DNA from: Trichoderma breve | Lineage: Eukaryota; Ascomycota; Sordariomycetes; Hypocreales; Hypocreaceae | Assembly: GCF_028502605.1 (NCBI RefSeq) | Contig: NC_079235.1 | Location: 1,302,001 to 1,366,000 of the forward strand | DNA: 64,000 bases | Direction: 5' to 3' | Shown: positions 54,348 to 64,000 of the stretch, in pieces | Layout of the letters: each line of letters starts with the position of its first letter | How positions within the stretch are numbered: the first letter of the stretch is position 1 | The notes under the pieces: generated by a model | The model's input: only the letters and a program-made list of their open reading frames with translations | Told to the model about the DNA's origin: nothing | Database searches by the model: none | Program-made: the position numbers and the translations under genes

Positions 54348-56354
54348 ATGGGCGAAGAGAAAAGAATTGTCGTGTCAATTGACTTTGGAACCACTTTTTC
54401 AGGCGTCGCTTGGGCAGAGACGACTCAAGTAAGTCCAGAAGCAGAAGCACGCAAATATTTCACGCCGCGCTAAAGCCTCCAAGCCGGATGTTCAGCATGT
54501 ATTATCCGACTGGCCATCTGTCGGTTCGTCCCAAAATAGTCCCAAAGTTCCGACAGAGCTGCGGAAAATAGCAACAGGGTGGCAATGGGGTTTCCAGATC
54601 CCGAAAGCGGCAAAGAGAAGTCGATTCTTCAAGTTGTAAGTTGCAAGTCGTGATAATTATTGGCGACTTTGAGCTAATTCCATGACTTGAAGAAGGTTGG
54701 ATGAACCGTCGGATACAAAGACTGATGGAGAATCGGCTCAAGAACTAACGAGGATATATCTATCATGCCTCTACGCACATTTCATCGGTGTCTTAGAGAG
54801 CCAGATGTCCCCCAGTGTAGTGCAGTCAACTCCGATGGACGTTGTTGTTACCGTTCCGGCTATTTGGTCAAATAATGCAAAGCAGGAAACGGAAAATGCT
54901 GCATCATTAGCTGGCTTTGGTGGAGAAAAGAAGATTAAGCTTATATCGGAGCCTGTTGGTGTTTATCAAGACTGCAAATCAAGGATGACGCTAACGGTAT
55001 TCAGGAAGCGGCTGCCTTATACACAGTCAAATACCTGAGCCCTTCTGTCTTGCAGACTGGCCGAAGATTTTTGGTTTGCGACGCGGGAGGAGGAACAGTT
55101 GATCTTATCACATATGAAGTTGCCAAGGTTCAGCCTCTACAGATGAGAGAAGTCACAGAAGGCACCGGAGGGAAATGTGGGTCTTCGATGCTCAACATGA
55201 GGTTTCGACGATATTTGAAGCAGGCACACGGAGATAAATATTGGACGGATGAGCGACTTGTCATTGCCCTGAGCGATTTTGAATCGGTACGTATATTTTC
55301 GAGCGCTTTTCCGAGTATACGTTAGACTGACCATGACCAGTTTAAGAAGGACTTTTCCCCAAGAGGTGAACCACTTACACTGAAAGTCGATCCTTCTCTT
55401 GGTCTGAGGCGAAACCGATTCACAATACCACAAGAAGACATGACAATCAAGATATGGGACCCAATTATGAAGGACATAATCTGCTTGATCAATGAGCAGA
55501 TATCAATGGCCGATGACGAAGTTGCTGCCGTTGTCCTTGTTGGTGGGTTTGGCCAAAATAGATATTTGAAAGCTCGGGTCCGTGAAGCCATCATCCCCGG
55601 AGTGCGGGTTCTTCAGCCGGAAAATGGTGTCACTGCGGTAGTGAAAGGGGCTGTTATATATGGCCTGGGGAACTATCAGCCCGCGATGGCCCCTGTAGGT
55701 ATTGCATCTCGAGTCGCCAGACGATCATACGGCACCTGCCTATTGGCAAGATATGATCCATCGAAGCATGACCGAAACGAAGCGTAAGCAAGCGAAATCA
55801 GCAGACGTGTGTATTAGTTAACGATATGAGCAGGTTTTGGTCCGACAAAGAAGGAGAATGGGTCGTCATCGAAATGTGTTGGTTCATCCGCAAGGTATGT
55901 CGAAAGAATAACAAATGACGATTGTTTAGTAACGAAGGCTAGGGCCAATCGTATCCTGAGGGCAAGCCTTCTAAGATCGAGTATCAGTGCGATATACCCG
56001 TTTTTATGGGACATAAACCACAGGCGGACATCGAAATCTTCAGCAACGATGATGAGCGTGATGCACCAATCCACATCAGTGGCACCACCAAGCGGGTAGC
56101 CACGCTGTTTCTCGATCTGCATAAGATACCCAAATCAGCAAAGACGGCTGCGAAGAAGAAGAAAATGGGATGGCATCGATATTATTGTCTGACAGGGGTA
56201 ATTGAAGCAAGTTATGGGTCAGCAATGATAACTTACACAGTGAAGCTTGGAGGTCCGCTCGCCCTGCTGTCTAACCCCGAACACCTGAACATGACGTTAA
56301 TCTAACATCACAATAGGCGTAACACACGATGTCATCAAGGTTCGATATGAGTAA
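54348..56354 (+). CDS. Hsp70-like (actin-fold) ATPase, eight exons
   Basis: Proposed exons: 54348-54428, 54484-54635, 54696-54954, 55005-55286, 55341-55783, 55834-55894, 55943-56252, 56317-56354; all junctions keep phase and yield about 541 residues. Actin/Hsp70 nucleotide motifs are intact: phosphate-1 SIDFGTTFSG (10-19), LISEPEAAALYT (after intron 3), phosphate-2 VCDAGGGTVDL (188-198) and adenosine motif LVGGFGQNRYL (324-334). The C-terminal ~150 residues do not resemble the canonical peptide-binding domain and EEVD tail is absent, as in the fungal Hsp70/HSPA12-like family. Intron 3 uses donor GTTGGT; the last intron needs GTCCGC, so the C-terminus is least certain (reading through gives a 17-residue alternative tail). 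Role unknown; such proteins are amplified in filamentous fungi and linked to stress or allorecognition contexts. Confidence 0.82.
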
Positions 56355-56802
56355 TGTAGCTGGTTGTGCGGCTCTGAGATTCTGCATTCCGTGATCAATA
56401 TCAGAACTGCTGGCTATTCGGTAAACGCTGCATGCAAGGAGTCTCTTTTTTTTCACAAGGTGGCTTTGCTCTTTTGGTTGGCGTAATAGCTCTGTTCTTG
56501 CTAGCTGGAAATCGGACGAGTATACTTGAAGCAGTTGAAATCTCCATGCTGATGTAGTTGATCTTTTCTTCGTTCATGGGAAATTGTAAGTTCTCGGGTA
56601 GGTGCCTACCTGACAACTTATAGCGGTTCAGACAGGCGGAAGTGCATCACGTGATATCGCGTTCTGCCCCTCTTCATGGTCGCGTCTCCAAGATAATCCA
56701 ACATTTGTTCATCTACGCCATATCGCGGCATACATCGCTTTCGGTGTCGGTAGCTAATGACCCGAGATCCAGATTGCCACTGTGCTTCTCGAGCGCGTGG
56801 AC
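56355..56802. other. Short intergenic region upstream of MEC1
   Basis: About 0.45 kb between tandem genes. It contains a T-tract (56446-56456) likely belonging to the Hsp70-like gene 3' end, and the MEC1 leader. No coding frame is credible. Confidence 0.55.
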
Positions 56803-59800
56803 ATGGCTGCCGACACGGGCGGAGGTGGTCCACCGCCATCTACTCTGGCCGCACAGCTGGTGGAAAGCATTGCAGCGTCGACGAAAGTCTCCCGAACCGA
56901 TGAGAATAGTGAACTCAAGGGGCTTTTGGCCACTATCCAGCGCGTAAAGGATAATCCAGACCTCCTCAAGTCGCCGGATGATCGAATTGAGCACAACCAT
57001 ATGCTTATCTATGTATACTGCCGAGTGGTTCTCGAAAACATCAAGCTCGACGACCCATTTCTTGATCGAGCGAATGTACGAACCGAGTCTCAAAAGGCTA
57101 TCAATTTCTTGAGATTTACAATCAAAGAAACGCCATCAGTGTTGCTACATCAGAATGAAAATCGTGGACTGCTCTTCCGTGGCCAAGAACCTCTGTGGGT
57201 TTGGCTTTTGCCACAGCTGCTGAGACTCTTGGGGCACCCTCAGTGTCTTGAGCTGGATAGCTCCATTGAAGGATTTCTGCAGTATATCCTCCTTCTCGTT
57301 GCACGAACCGGGAGTTTGTGGAAATTGGCTCCGTTTTTGGGCCTGTATCTTCGTGCATCGTTAACATGTATGTCATTCCATTGCTGCTCTAGGCGGGGGC
57401 TAATGAGTACCAAATCGATGTAGCTCTCCTTGATCACCTCCAAAGCCCATCTCTCGTCCCTTCGCATACGGATCTTCGCACGAATCTAGAACTTCCTCCA
57501 TCCTTTGCCCTTGATCAAATTTTGGTCGAAGATCGAGAGGCCACGACTAAACGCCTATCATACTCGATTTATACCGTACGACAGGGATTGCATCTGGCAT
57601 CAAGCCTGGCGAGAGTGCTTGCATACCCCCTAACATCGCCTGATTCGGCATTTTCAAGCAGCGTGTCGCTGTTGGAGAATGGGCCATGGCTTATAGATTC
57701 TTATCTGGATTTGCGTCATATCCAGAAGCGGTGGGAGCTACCATCCCAAAGCACCCCTCTTCCACTGGCCGAATTGACCATGGAAATTATCAAATCCTCG
57801 ATTACTAGTGACCACCCTAATGCCTCACTCATTGAGAAATCGTGTGCTCTCCTCATTCTGCTCTGCAGCGAGATGATCTCACCTCCTGATGAACTGGTTC
57901 AACCAACTCCTGCTGGCGACCAGGCGAGGTCAATCTACTGCATGGTTCTTATAAGCATTGCTCAAGTATCTTTGAAGTCCTACTCGATAGGCCGCCTCGC
58001 AGCGTCGAAACTTGTTCAGGAACTCATTTTACTGTCATCCCAATACTCGACTATTGGAGAAGATACAGACATTTGGGTAAGTGATGTACACTTGATATGA
58101 AGAATGCTTTCCGTACTGATAAGCCCCAAGCGAAGTGTGGCATTTTTAAGACAATCAATTGGCTCTGCAGCACAGGAATCACAGGAATCCTTCCAGGATA
58201 GCATACACCCATCGAGGTTTCAGGATGCTGAGCTTCGAAAGTGCATTCAGGATCTGCATCTGAACTATGATGCCCCTAACCATGCAACAAACGCAAAGAA
58301 AAAGCGAAAGCTCTCAGAGGAGTCAACAGACTTTCTGACGATTTTAACACATGGTATATTCGAAATCCTTCAAGTACCCCCGCCATCAGACGACGACGTG
58401 GTGTTGCTTGAGCAGATCTTCCTGTAAGTTTTCTATGCCGCTATTGCGTTACTTGATCTGATGTATGAATAGGGATGGCTATGAAAAATGCAACCAGTCA
58501 AGCCAGTCTTTGGCTCTGGATCTTTTATCTCGGATATGTTGTGTGGTTGATAATAATACACGAATGAAGGGCTCGTTGGATTCCGGTTCAGCTCCTATAA
58601 CGTGCCCTATCTGTGACGAGAGCTCTTCTAGCGTACCGATGATTTCGTCTCACAATGCGAAAGGTGAAGCCAGACAAATATTCTCCAAAGTAATTCGCCT
58701 GCCATCTTTCTCGGAATCCAGACGGCCACGGATAGCCGCTATGATTGCTCTCCGAAGGCTTATATTGCACTGCGAGGATGCATCCTTTCTGAATCTGGAG
58801 ACCTCTGGCCCGGGACAATGGTGTCTCCAGTCACTAAACAGTTCTATAAGGGAACTTCGTATCTCAGCAGGAAGAACTTTGGCATTTTTTATGCCCCAAA
58901 AGCCCACGCACAATATGGACGAAGCTTTACTTTCGCGGAATAGAATGAATTCCATCGCTCTTCTAAAGTCAGCTTCAGAGGCAGATCCACCATCCTTAAT
59001 CGAAACTCGAATTTTAGCCTGGGGCCAACTTGGCAGAGTCGTGACCGAAGATGAGCTGAACTTGGTCCTGATAAAGCTCTTGGAATACCTGGGCAGCAGT
59101 AATAACATTGAATCGGCATTTGCTTTTAATGAGTTGCTGAGTCTCGCTGAGGCTCGGCGTTCCACGCCTCGTCGACTCTTCGAGCCATTCTGGAAGAGTC
59201 TTGCCTACATGGCAACCAAAGACATAGTTCAGCGCCCACAACGAAGTCGCGCCATAGCAGAACTACTACAGATATCTGTCAATGAGCTGCTGCTTCTCAT
59301 CCAGTCTCATGCACTCCCATGGCTTGTGCTGGACAAACGCAAAGATGTGATTCAAAAGATTGCGGAAGCACGCCAGGAGACGGAAATCTGGCGTCCCCTT
59401 ATGGACAGCCACAATACAGCCTCGGTATTATCGCTTCTGATGTTGCAGGAGTCAGACAATATTGAGGAGTTCGTCAAATCTAGCTTAGACGAGATATCTC
59501 CTCATTTTCACGCTCTCAGCCTTGCCGATATTGTTCAGTCAGAGCCTGTACTGACTGCTATAGAGCTATTAAAGGCTGCAGCAGACGCTGATGCGTCGCG
59601 TAAGCGCCAGGTCTGTATCTTCCCATAGGCATTCCGTTTATGACGAGTATTAACGACATTTAGGTACAAAAAGCTTTAGCGATGATGGCATCTATGGCTT
59701 TAGGATCTGTCAAGGAGACAAGAAATAAGAAAGCAGATTCAGTGGGCCGATTTCTGCAGTCACACATTCTCGGGCTTATGGCTCGATTTACAGATGTTAT

Positions 59801-62800
59801 AAATGATTCAATTTCGACTTATCCCCACGTTATGGAGCAAAGAAGCTACATTCGTACGCTGGAGGAAATGATCCGAATCTGCCAAACATATGCAAGAATT
59901 GCTCGTCCTCAGGTACGTTACAACTAAACGGGTGAATCATCACAGATCCACTGATTACAGGTATAGATATCTGCCTGTCTTTTATCTGCAGCGTCTCAAG
60001 ACTCGCTGCGCGAGCCGGCGATTTCATGCTGGGCGACAATGCTCAAATACTTTGACGAGGAAGACGTTGAAGTTTTACTTGAGGCCACTTTTTTCATTGT
60101 GAAGCGCTACTGGCTCGAATTAAAGCCCGCGGCGATGGCCATAATAAGAGATATGCTTGATAATCTGCTGGGGAAATATGAGCATGTTGTGAAAAAGCAC
60201 ATCGCGAAGCTTCCATCGCTATCGCATGTTGAAGCTCTAAGTAATATCGAAGCTAAACTAAAGGGTTTTCGATCGCCTCTTGCCCTTGAAGAAACTTTGG
60301 GGGTTTTTTCACGCAGAATTGGACACGACTATTCCGGCGTTGTCCAGCAAGCGTTAATCGACCTGGTACCATATTTGCGAGATAATCAAAGTTCTCTTTA
60401 TACCTCCGCTATCAGTCAACGACCAGACAGCATGATTGCCACACTACTACGGGCTCTGTTAGACTGCGCATGCAAATACAATGGAGTTCATATCGACATT
60501 ACACGGCTCTGCGTTGAATGCGTTGGGCTTATTGGTTGCTTGGACTCAAACCGAACCGAAGCAGTCCGGGAGCAACGGTCTATTGTGGTGTTGGATAATT
60601 TTGAAGTGATGGAAGAAGCCACTGACTTCGTACTCTTCCTGCTTCAAGAGGTGTTGGTGCCATCGTTCTTATCTACTACCGACATGAAGCTTCAGGGGTT
60701 TCTATCTTACGCTATGCAGGAGCTGCTTGAAAGATGCGAAATTAGGTCGGCTTGTGCAATTCAAGCCGCCAATCAAGGCGCCGGGATATCTGGCGGCAAC
60801 GACATATATCGAAAATGGTTGACACTGCCAGAATACGTGAGAGAAGTGGTTGCACCGTTTCTAAACTCAAGATATATGGTGCAACCGATGAATCCTCAAG
60901 TTGTAGAGTATCCGATATTTCATCCAGGAAGGCTTTATGGCAATTGGTTACGAGCGTTCGTTGTAGATCTCCTACGAAAGGGGCAGCATCCGTACGCTGA
61001 TATGATCTTTGAACCTCTAACACGCATTATTCGTGTCAAGGATTTATCTACGGCAGAGTTTTTGTTCCCTTATCTAGTGTTGCATGTCCTATTGGGACCT
61101 AGGAGCAGCCAGACAGAGAAAGATCAAATTCTTGGGGAAATTATGCAAATATTGAAATGCCAACTTTCTCCGGATGCAACCTACCAAGAAAAGGAAGACA
61201 TGAAGCGATTTTGTCATGTAAGTTTGTTGTTGAAAAGGAGGTCGAGACTCCGTAAACTAACAGCTACATAGCTTGTTTTCAAGTTCCTCGATTATGCCAT
61301 GAGATGGATTCATGCCAAGCGATCCGGTCGTTTAACTGGAACTGCGAAAGAGAATGTGTCTAGAATCCAGGTCTTACTGGATAGCATTCCCGCTGAGCTA
61401 ATATCGCAGCGCGCAATCGACTGTAACGAGTATGCTCGAGCCCTCTTCCATCTAGAGCAACATGGACAAAAGATGGATCAGGTCAAGAGGCAGCCAGGTG
61501 ACCGTGCGCGTCTCTTACAGCAACTACAAGATATATATGCCAATATCGACGAGCCAGATGGGCTTGAGGGTATTTCGGCCCATTTACATGTCTTGGACAT
61601 TAACCAACAGATCTTGAGTCATAAGAAAGCAGGACGATGGACTGCAGCGCAGACTTGGTATGAGATGCAGCTTGCTGAAAAACCGGATAACGCAGAAGTG
61701 CAGATAGATTTGCTCAACTGCCTAAAACAAGCGGGCCAGCATGGTATGTCACAGATGTATCTCGCCGATAATTGCGGAAGCTAACAATAAACAGACGTTT
61801 TGCTCAACCACATTGAAGGGTTGAGGACAGACTCACTGAGCAATGATAATAGGATCATGCCCTTTGCAATTGAAGCCGCTTGGGTTACAGGTCGCTGGGA
61901 GAGCTTGGAAAAATTCATCAACAGGTTTCAAGGCAACGTCTTGCAGGATTTTAACATGTCTTTGGGGGTTCTCTTTGAATCCCTATATAAAAGCGCTCCT
62001 ACACAGACATTCAGCGAGACCGCCAAGATGATGAAAGAGAATATCGCTCTATCAATGACATCGTCAACCACCACGTCACTCCAAGCAGCACATGACATAA
62101 TGTTGAAATGTCACGTTCTTACGGATTTAGAAATCATCATTGGCGCCAAGGCGGAAAGCGATGAAGATCGTATGAAGACAATGTCTCTTCTGGAAGGCCG
62201 ATGCGAAATTATCGGAGCATACTTTAACGATAGACAATACGTTTTAGGTATACAAAGAGCTGCCATGCAACTCTTACGGTAAGCTTTGGCCGCTCAAGCC
62301 CACTTTCAAAGCACTGTCGCTGATATAATGAGTTTTCAGACCGACATTCTCTGATCTCGATATTTCTGGGTTGTGGCTTGCCAGTTCTCGGCTTGCTAGG
62401 AAGACGAATTCCTTGCACCAGTCATTCAATGCAGTGTTGCATGCTTCTCAGCTTGGAGATGATGCAGCTACTATCGAGAACGCAAAGCTGCTATTCAGAG
62501 ATTCTCATCACCGCAAGGCTATCCAACTTCTCCAAGGAGCCATTGAACAGAACAAATTCATGGCAAAATCAGGATCATCGCTTAGTATTGGATCAGCAAG
62601 TAACCTGAATGCCCATCAAAAGCTGCTCACAGCTCGTGCACAGCTTCTGCTGGCGAAATGGCTTGATGCGGCGAGTCAGACACACGCAGGCGCCCTTCGC
62701 GAAAAATACCAGCAGCCACCCAAGACGTATTCTACATGGGAGAAGGGCCACTATTACCTTGGTCGGCATTATAAGAAGATACTGGAATCCGAACAGCCGT

Positions 62801-64000
62801 TGAAGGTAGATGATCAAAGTGACAATTATGTCACTGGCGAGATTGCTAGGCTCGTCATTGAGAACTACGTGCGGTCTTTGAATTCGGGGACCAAATACTT
62901 GTACCAGACTCTTCCAAGGATACTCACGCTGTGGCTTGACCTTGGGGCACAGGTTGATAAGGCACCGGAGGGTAAAGTTTCGCTGTCTCGAGAACTTCAC
63001 AAGCGGAGACTCGAACAACTAGGTCTGCTGCATTCATTTCTGGACAAGTATATACATCGCCTGCCAGCCTATATATTTTACACAGCCCTGTCGCAGATTG
63101 TCGCCCGTATAGCACACCCCAACGCCAACGTCTTTGAGCGCTTGACAAACATTATTGTGAAAGTTGTAGAAGCTCATCCTCGTCAGGCCTTGTGGAGTCT
63201 ACTTGGCATCATGACGACTCGACGGGATTCCGAGAGAAAAGCACGTGGTTCTCAAGTCCTCCAGACTCTCCGGAGTGTGTCCAAAAAGGTGGAAGGCGCA
63301 AATTTTGATCTCAAGTATCTAATCAGAGCGGGAGAGAAGCTAGCAGAGCAACTGTTGCTAGCTTGTCACAATGGCGACTTTCACGGCAACAAAACTGTGC
63401 ATGCCAGCCTGACGAAAGATTTACGGTTCAATCAAAAGTGTACGCCGTGTCCCTTGGTCGTTCCCGTGGAGAGTTCGCTCACAGCGACTCTACCGGCCGT
63501 CTCAGAGCACGTAAAGAAGCACAAGGCGTTTTCGCGTGACGTGGTGTCGATAGATTGCTTCTTGGACGATGTGTTGGTGTTGAGCTCTCTAGCTAAACCT
63601 CGACGCCTGACAGCGCGAGGCACTGATGGCAAAACATATATGCTGCTCATCAAACCGAAAGACGACCTTCGTACAGACCAGCGACTAATGGAGTTTAATG
63701 GTATTATCAACCGGTCCCTAAAAGGAGACGCTGAATCCAGCAAGAGACAATTATATATACGAACCTACGCCGTCGTGCCACTGAACGAAGAGTGCGGCAT
63801 CATCGAGTGGGTGCCGGGAATCAAGACGATGCGAGATATCTTGCTGAATCTCTATGCCGCACAAAAAATTCACCCAGACTACAACGCCCTAAAACAGCTG
63901 ATGGAAGAGGCCTCGACATCTGACAGCAAGGTTGGCTTATTCACAGATGACGTGTTGGGGCGCTTCCCTCCCGTGCTTCCCTTGTGGTTTATCCAACAGT
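56803..64000 (+). CDS. MEC1: Mec1/ATR-type checkpoint PI3K-like kinase, 3' end outside window
   Basis: Nine exons are predicted: 56803-57367, 57424-58076, 58131-58423, 58473-59610, 59664-59912, 59967-61217, 61272-61743, 61795-62278 and 62340 to beyond 64000. All junctions keep phase (introns 49-61 nt), giving about 2255 residues so far. The first intron uses GTATGT and acceptor GATGTAG with GCTAAT branch. The N-terminal two thirds are helical HEAT-type repeats; the FAT domain covers roughly 1450-2080 (for example ALFHLEQHGQ, AQTWYEMQLAEKPDN, LLTARAQLLLAKWLDAASQT, STWEKGHYYLGRHYKKILE). The kinase N-lobe starts near 2115 with PRRLTARGTDGKTYMLLIK, and KPKDDLRTDQRLMEFN (about 2140) is diagnostic of ATR/Mec1 rather than Tel1 or Tor. 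ATR phosphorylates checkpoint targets at stalled forks. Catalytic loop and FATC lie outside the window. Aspergillus calls it UvsB. Confidence 0.95.

Noticed and set aside
57368..57423. Possible frameshift in MEC1 near the GGGGG run at 57395-57399
   Set aside because: Acceptors at 57392 and 57407 give wrong phase or too short introns, but the acceptor GATGTAG at 57423 gives a 56-nt intron with a GCTAAT branch and the right phase, so no frameshift is needed.
1..64000. tRNA, rRNA, CRISPR or intact transposon
   Set aside because: Scanning by eye for T-arm GTTCGA-type cores with matching arms, rRNA-like blocks, regularly spaced repeats and terminal inverted repeats gave nothing convincing; a covariance-model search would be decisive.

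Overview
The window looks like chromosomal DNA of a filamentous ascomycete, most likely a Sordariomycete of the Hypocreales (a Trichoderma-like genome would fit; this is inference from gene content only). Reasons: monocistronic genes on both strands, many short introns (about 48-163 nt) with GTAAGT/GTATGT-type donors, CTAAC-type branch sites and YAG acceptors, and typical fungal families (Kri1, DUF3433, Sur7/PalI, Pbs2, Ecm3-like carriers, a repeat-rich GPI-type chitinase, a fungal Hsp70-like protein, Mec1/ATR). I saw no rRNA, no convincing tRNA, no CRISPR array and no intact transposon.

Layout. 1-1806: 3' part of KRI1 (ribosome biogenesis), cut by the window start. 3014-5227 (-): large disordered/coiled-coil protein whose first ~190 codons and upstream leader contain no ATG at all. 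5228-11215: a 6-kb gene-free stretch. 11216-12529 (+): disordered proline-rich protein. 13341-15891 (-): two-exon DUF3433 membrane protein. 17698-18744 (+): pirin with an extra N-terminal membrane segment. 21312-24688 (+): GH18 chitinase with a long Ser/Thr/Lys minisatellite stalk and a GPI-like tail. 25350-26218 (+): maltose/galactoside-type O-acetyltransferase. 26399-28566 (-): DUR3-type urea/Na+ symporter with a GATA-site-rich upstream region. 30188-31129 (-): LIP2 octanoyltransferase. 32611-33545 (+): Sur7/PalI tetraspan protein. 34802-36804 (-): PBS2, the HOG-pathway MAPKK. 36805-41820: a 5-kb gene-free stretch. 41821-43647 (+): Ecm3-like auxin-efflux-carrier family protein. 44312-45158 (-) and 45671-47978 (+): a divergent pair, a PNPOx-like flavin split-barrel protein and the biotin-carrying alpha subunit of 3-methylcrotonyl-CoA carboxylase. 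48490-49735 (-) and 50888-51880 (+): a divergent pair, a GS-fold amidoligase and a gamma-glutamylcyclotransferase-like protein. 52159-53488 (-) and 54348-56354 (+): a divergent pair, an unknown coiled-coil protein and an eight-exon Hsp70-like ATPase. 56803-64000 (+): MEC1/ATR checkpoint kinase, nine exons visible, cut by the window end within the catalytic domain.

Most genes are independent housekeeping or stress functions (osmostress via Pbs2 and Sur7-type membrane proteins, DNA damage via Mec1, nitrogen uptake via the urea symporter, leucine catabolism via MCC). The two observations most worth following up are (i) the divergent amidoligase plus gamma-glutamylcyclotransferase pair, which together could add and remove gamma-glutamyl/amide linkages, and (ii) the 1.26-kb ATG-free stretch at the start of the 737-codon ORF, which points to non-AUG initiation or a distant leader exon. 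Splice coordinates below were derived by eye from phase-consistent GT-AG junctions and are predictions.
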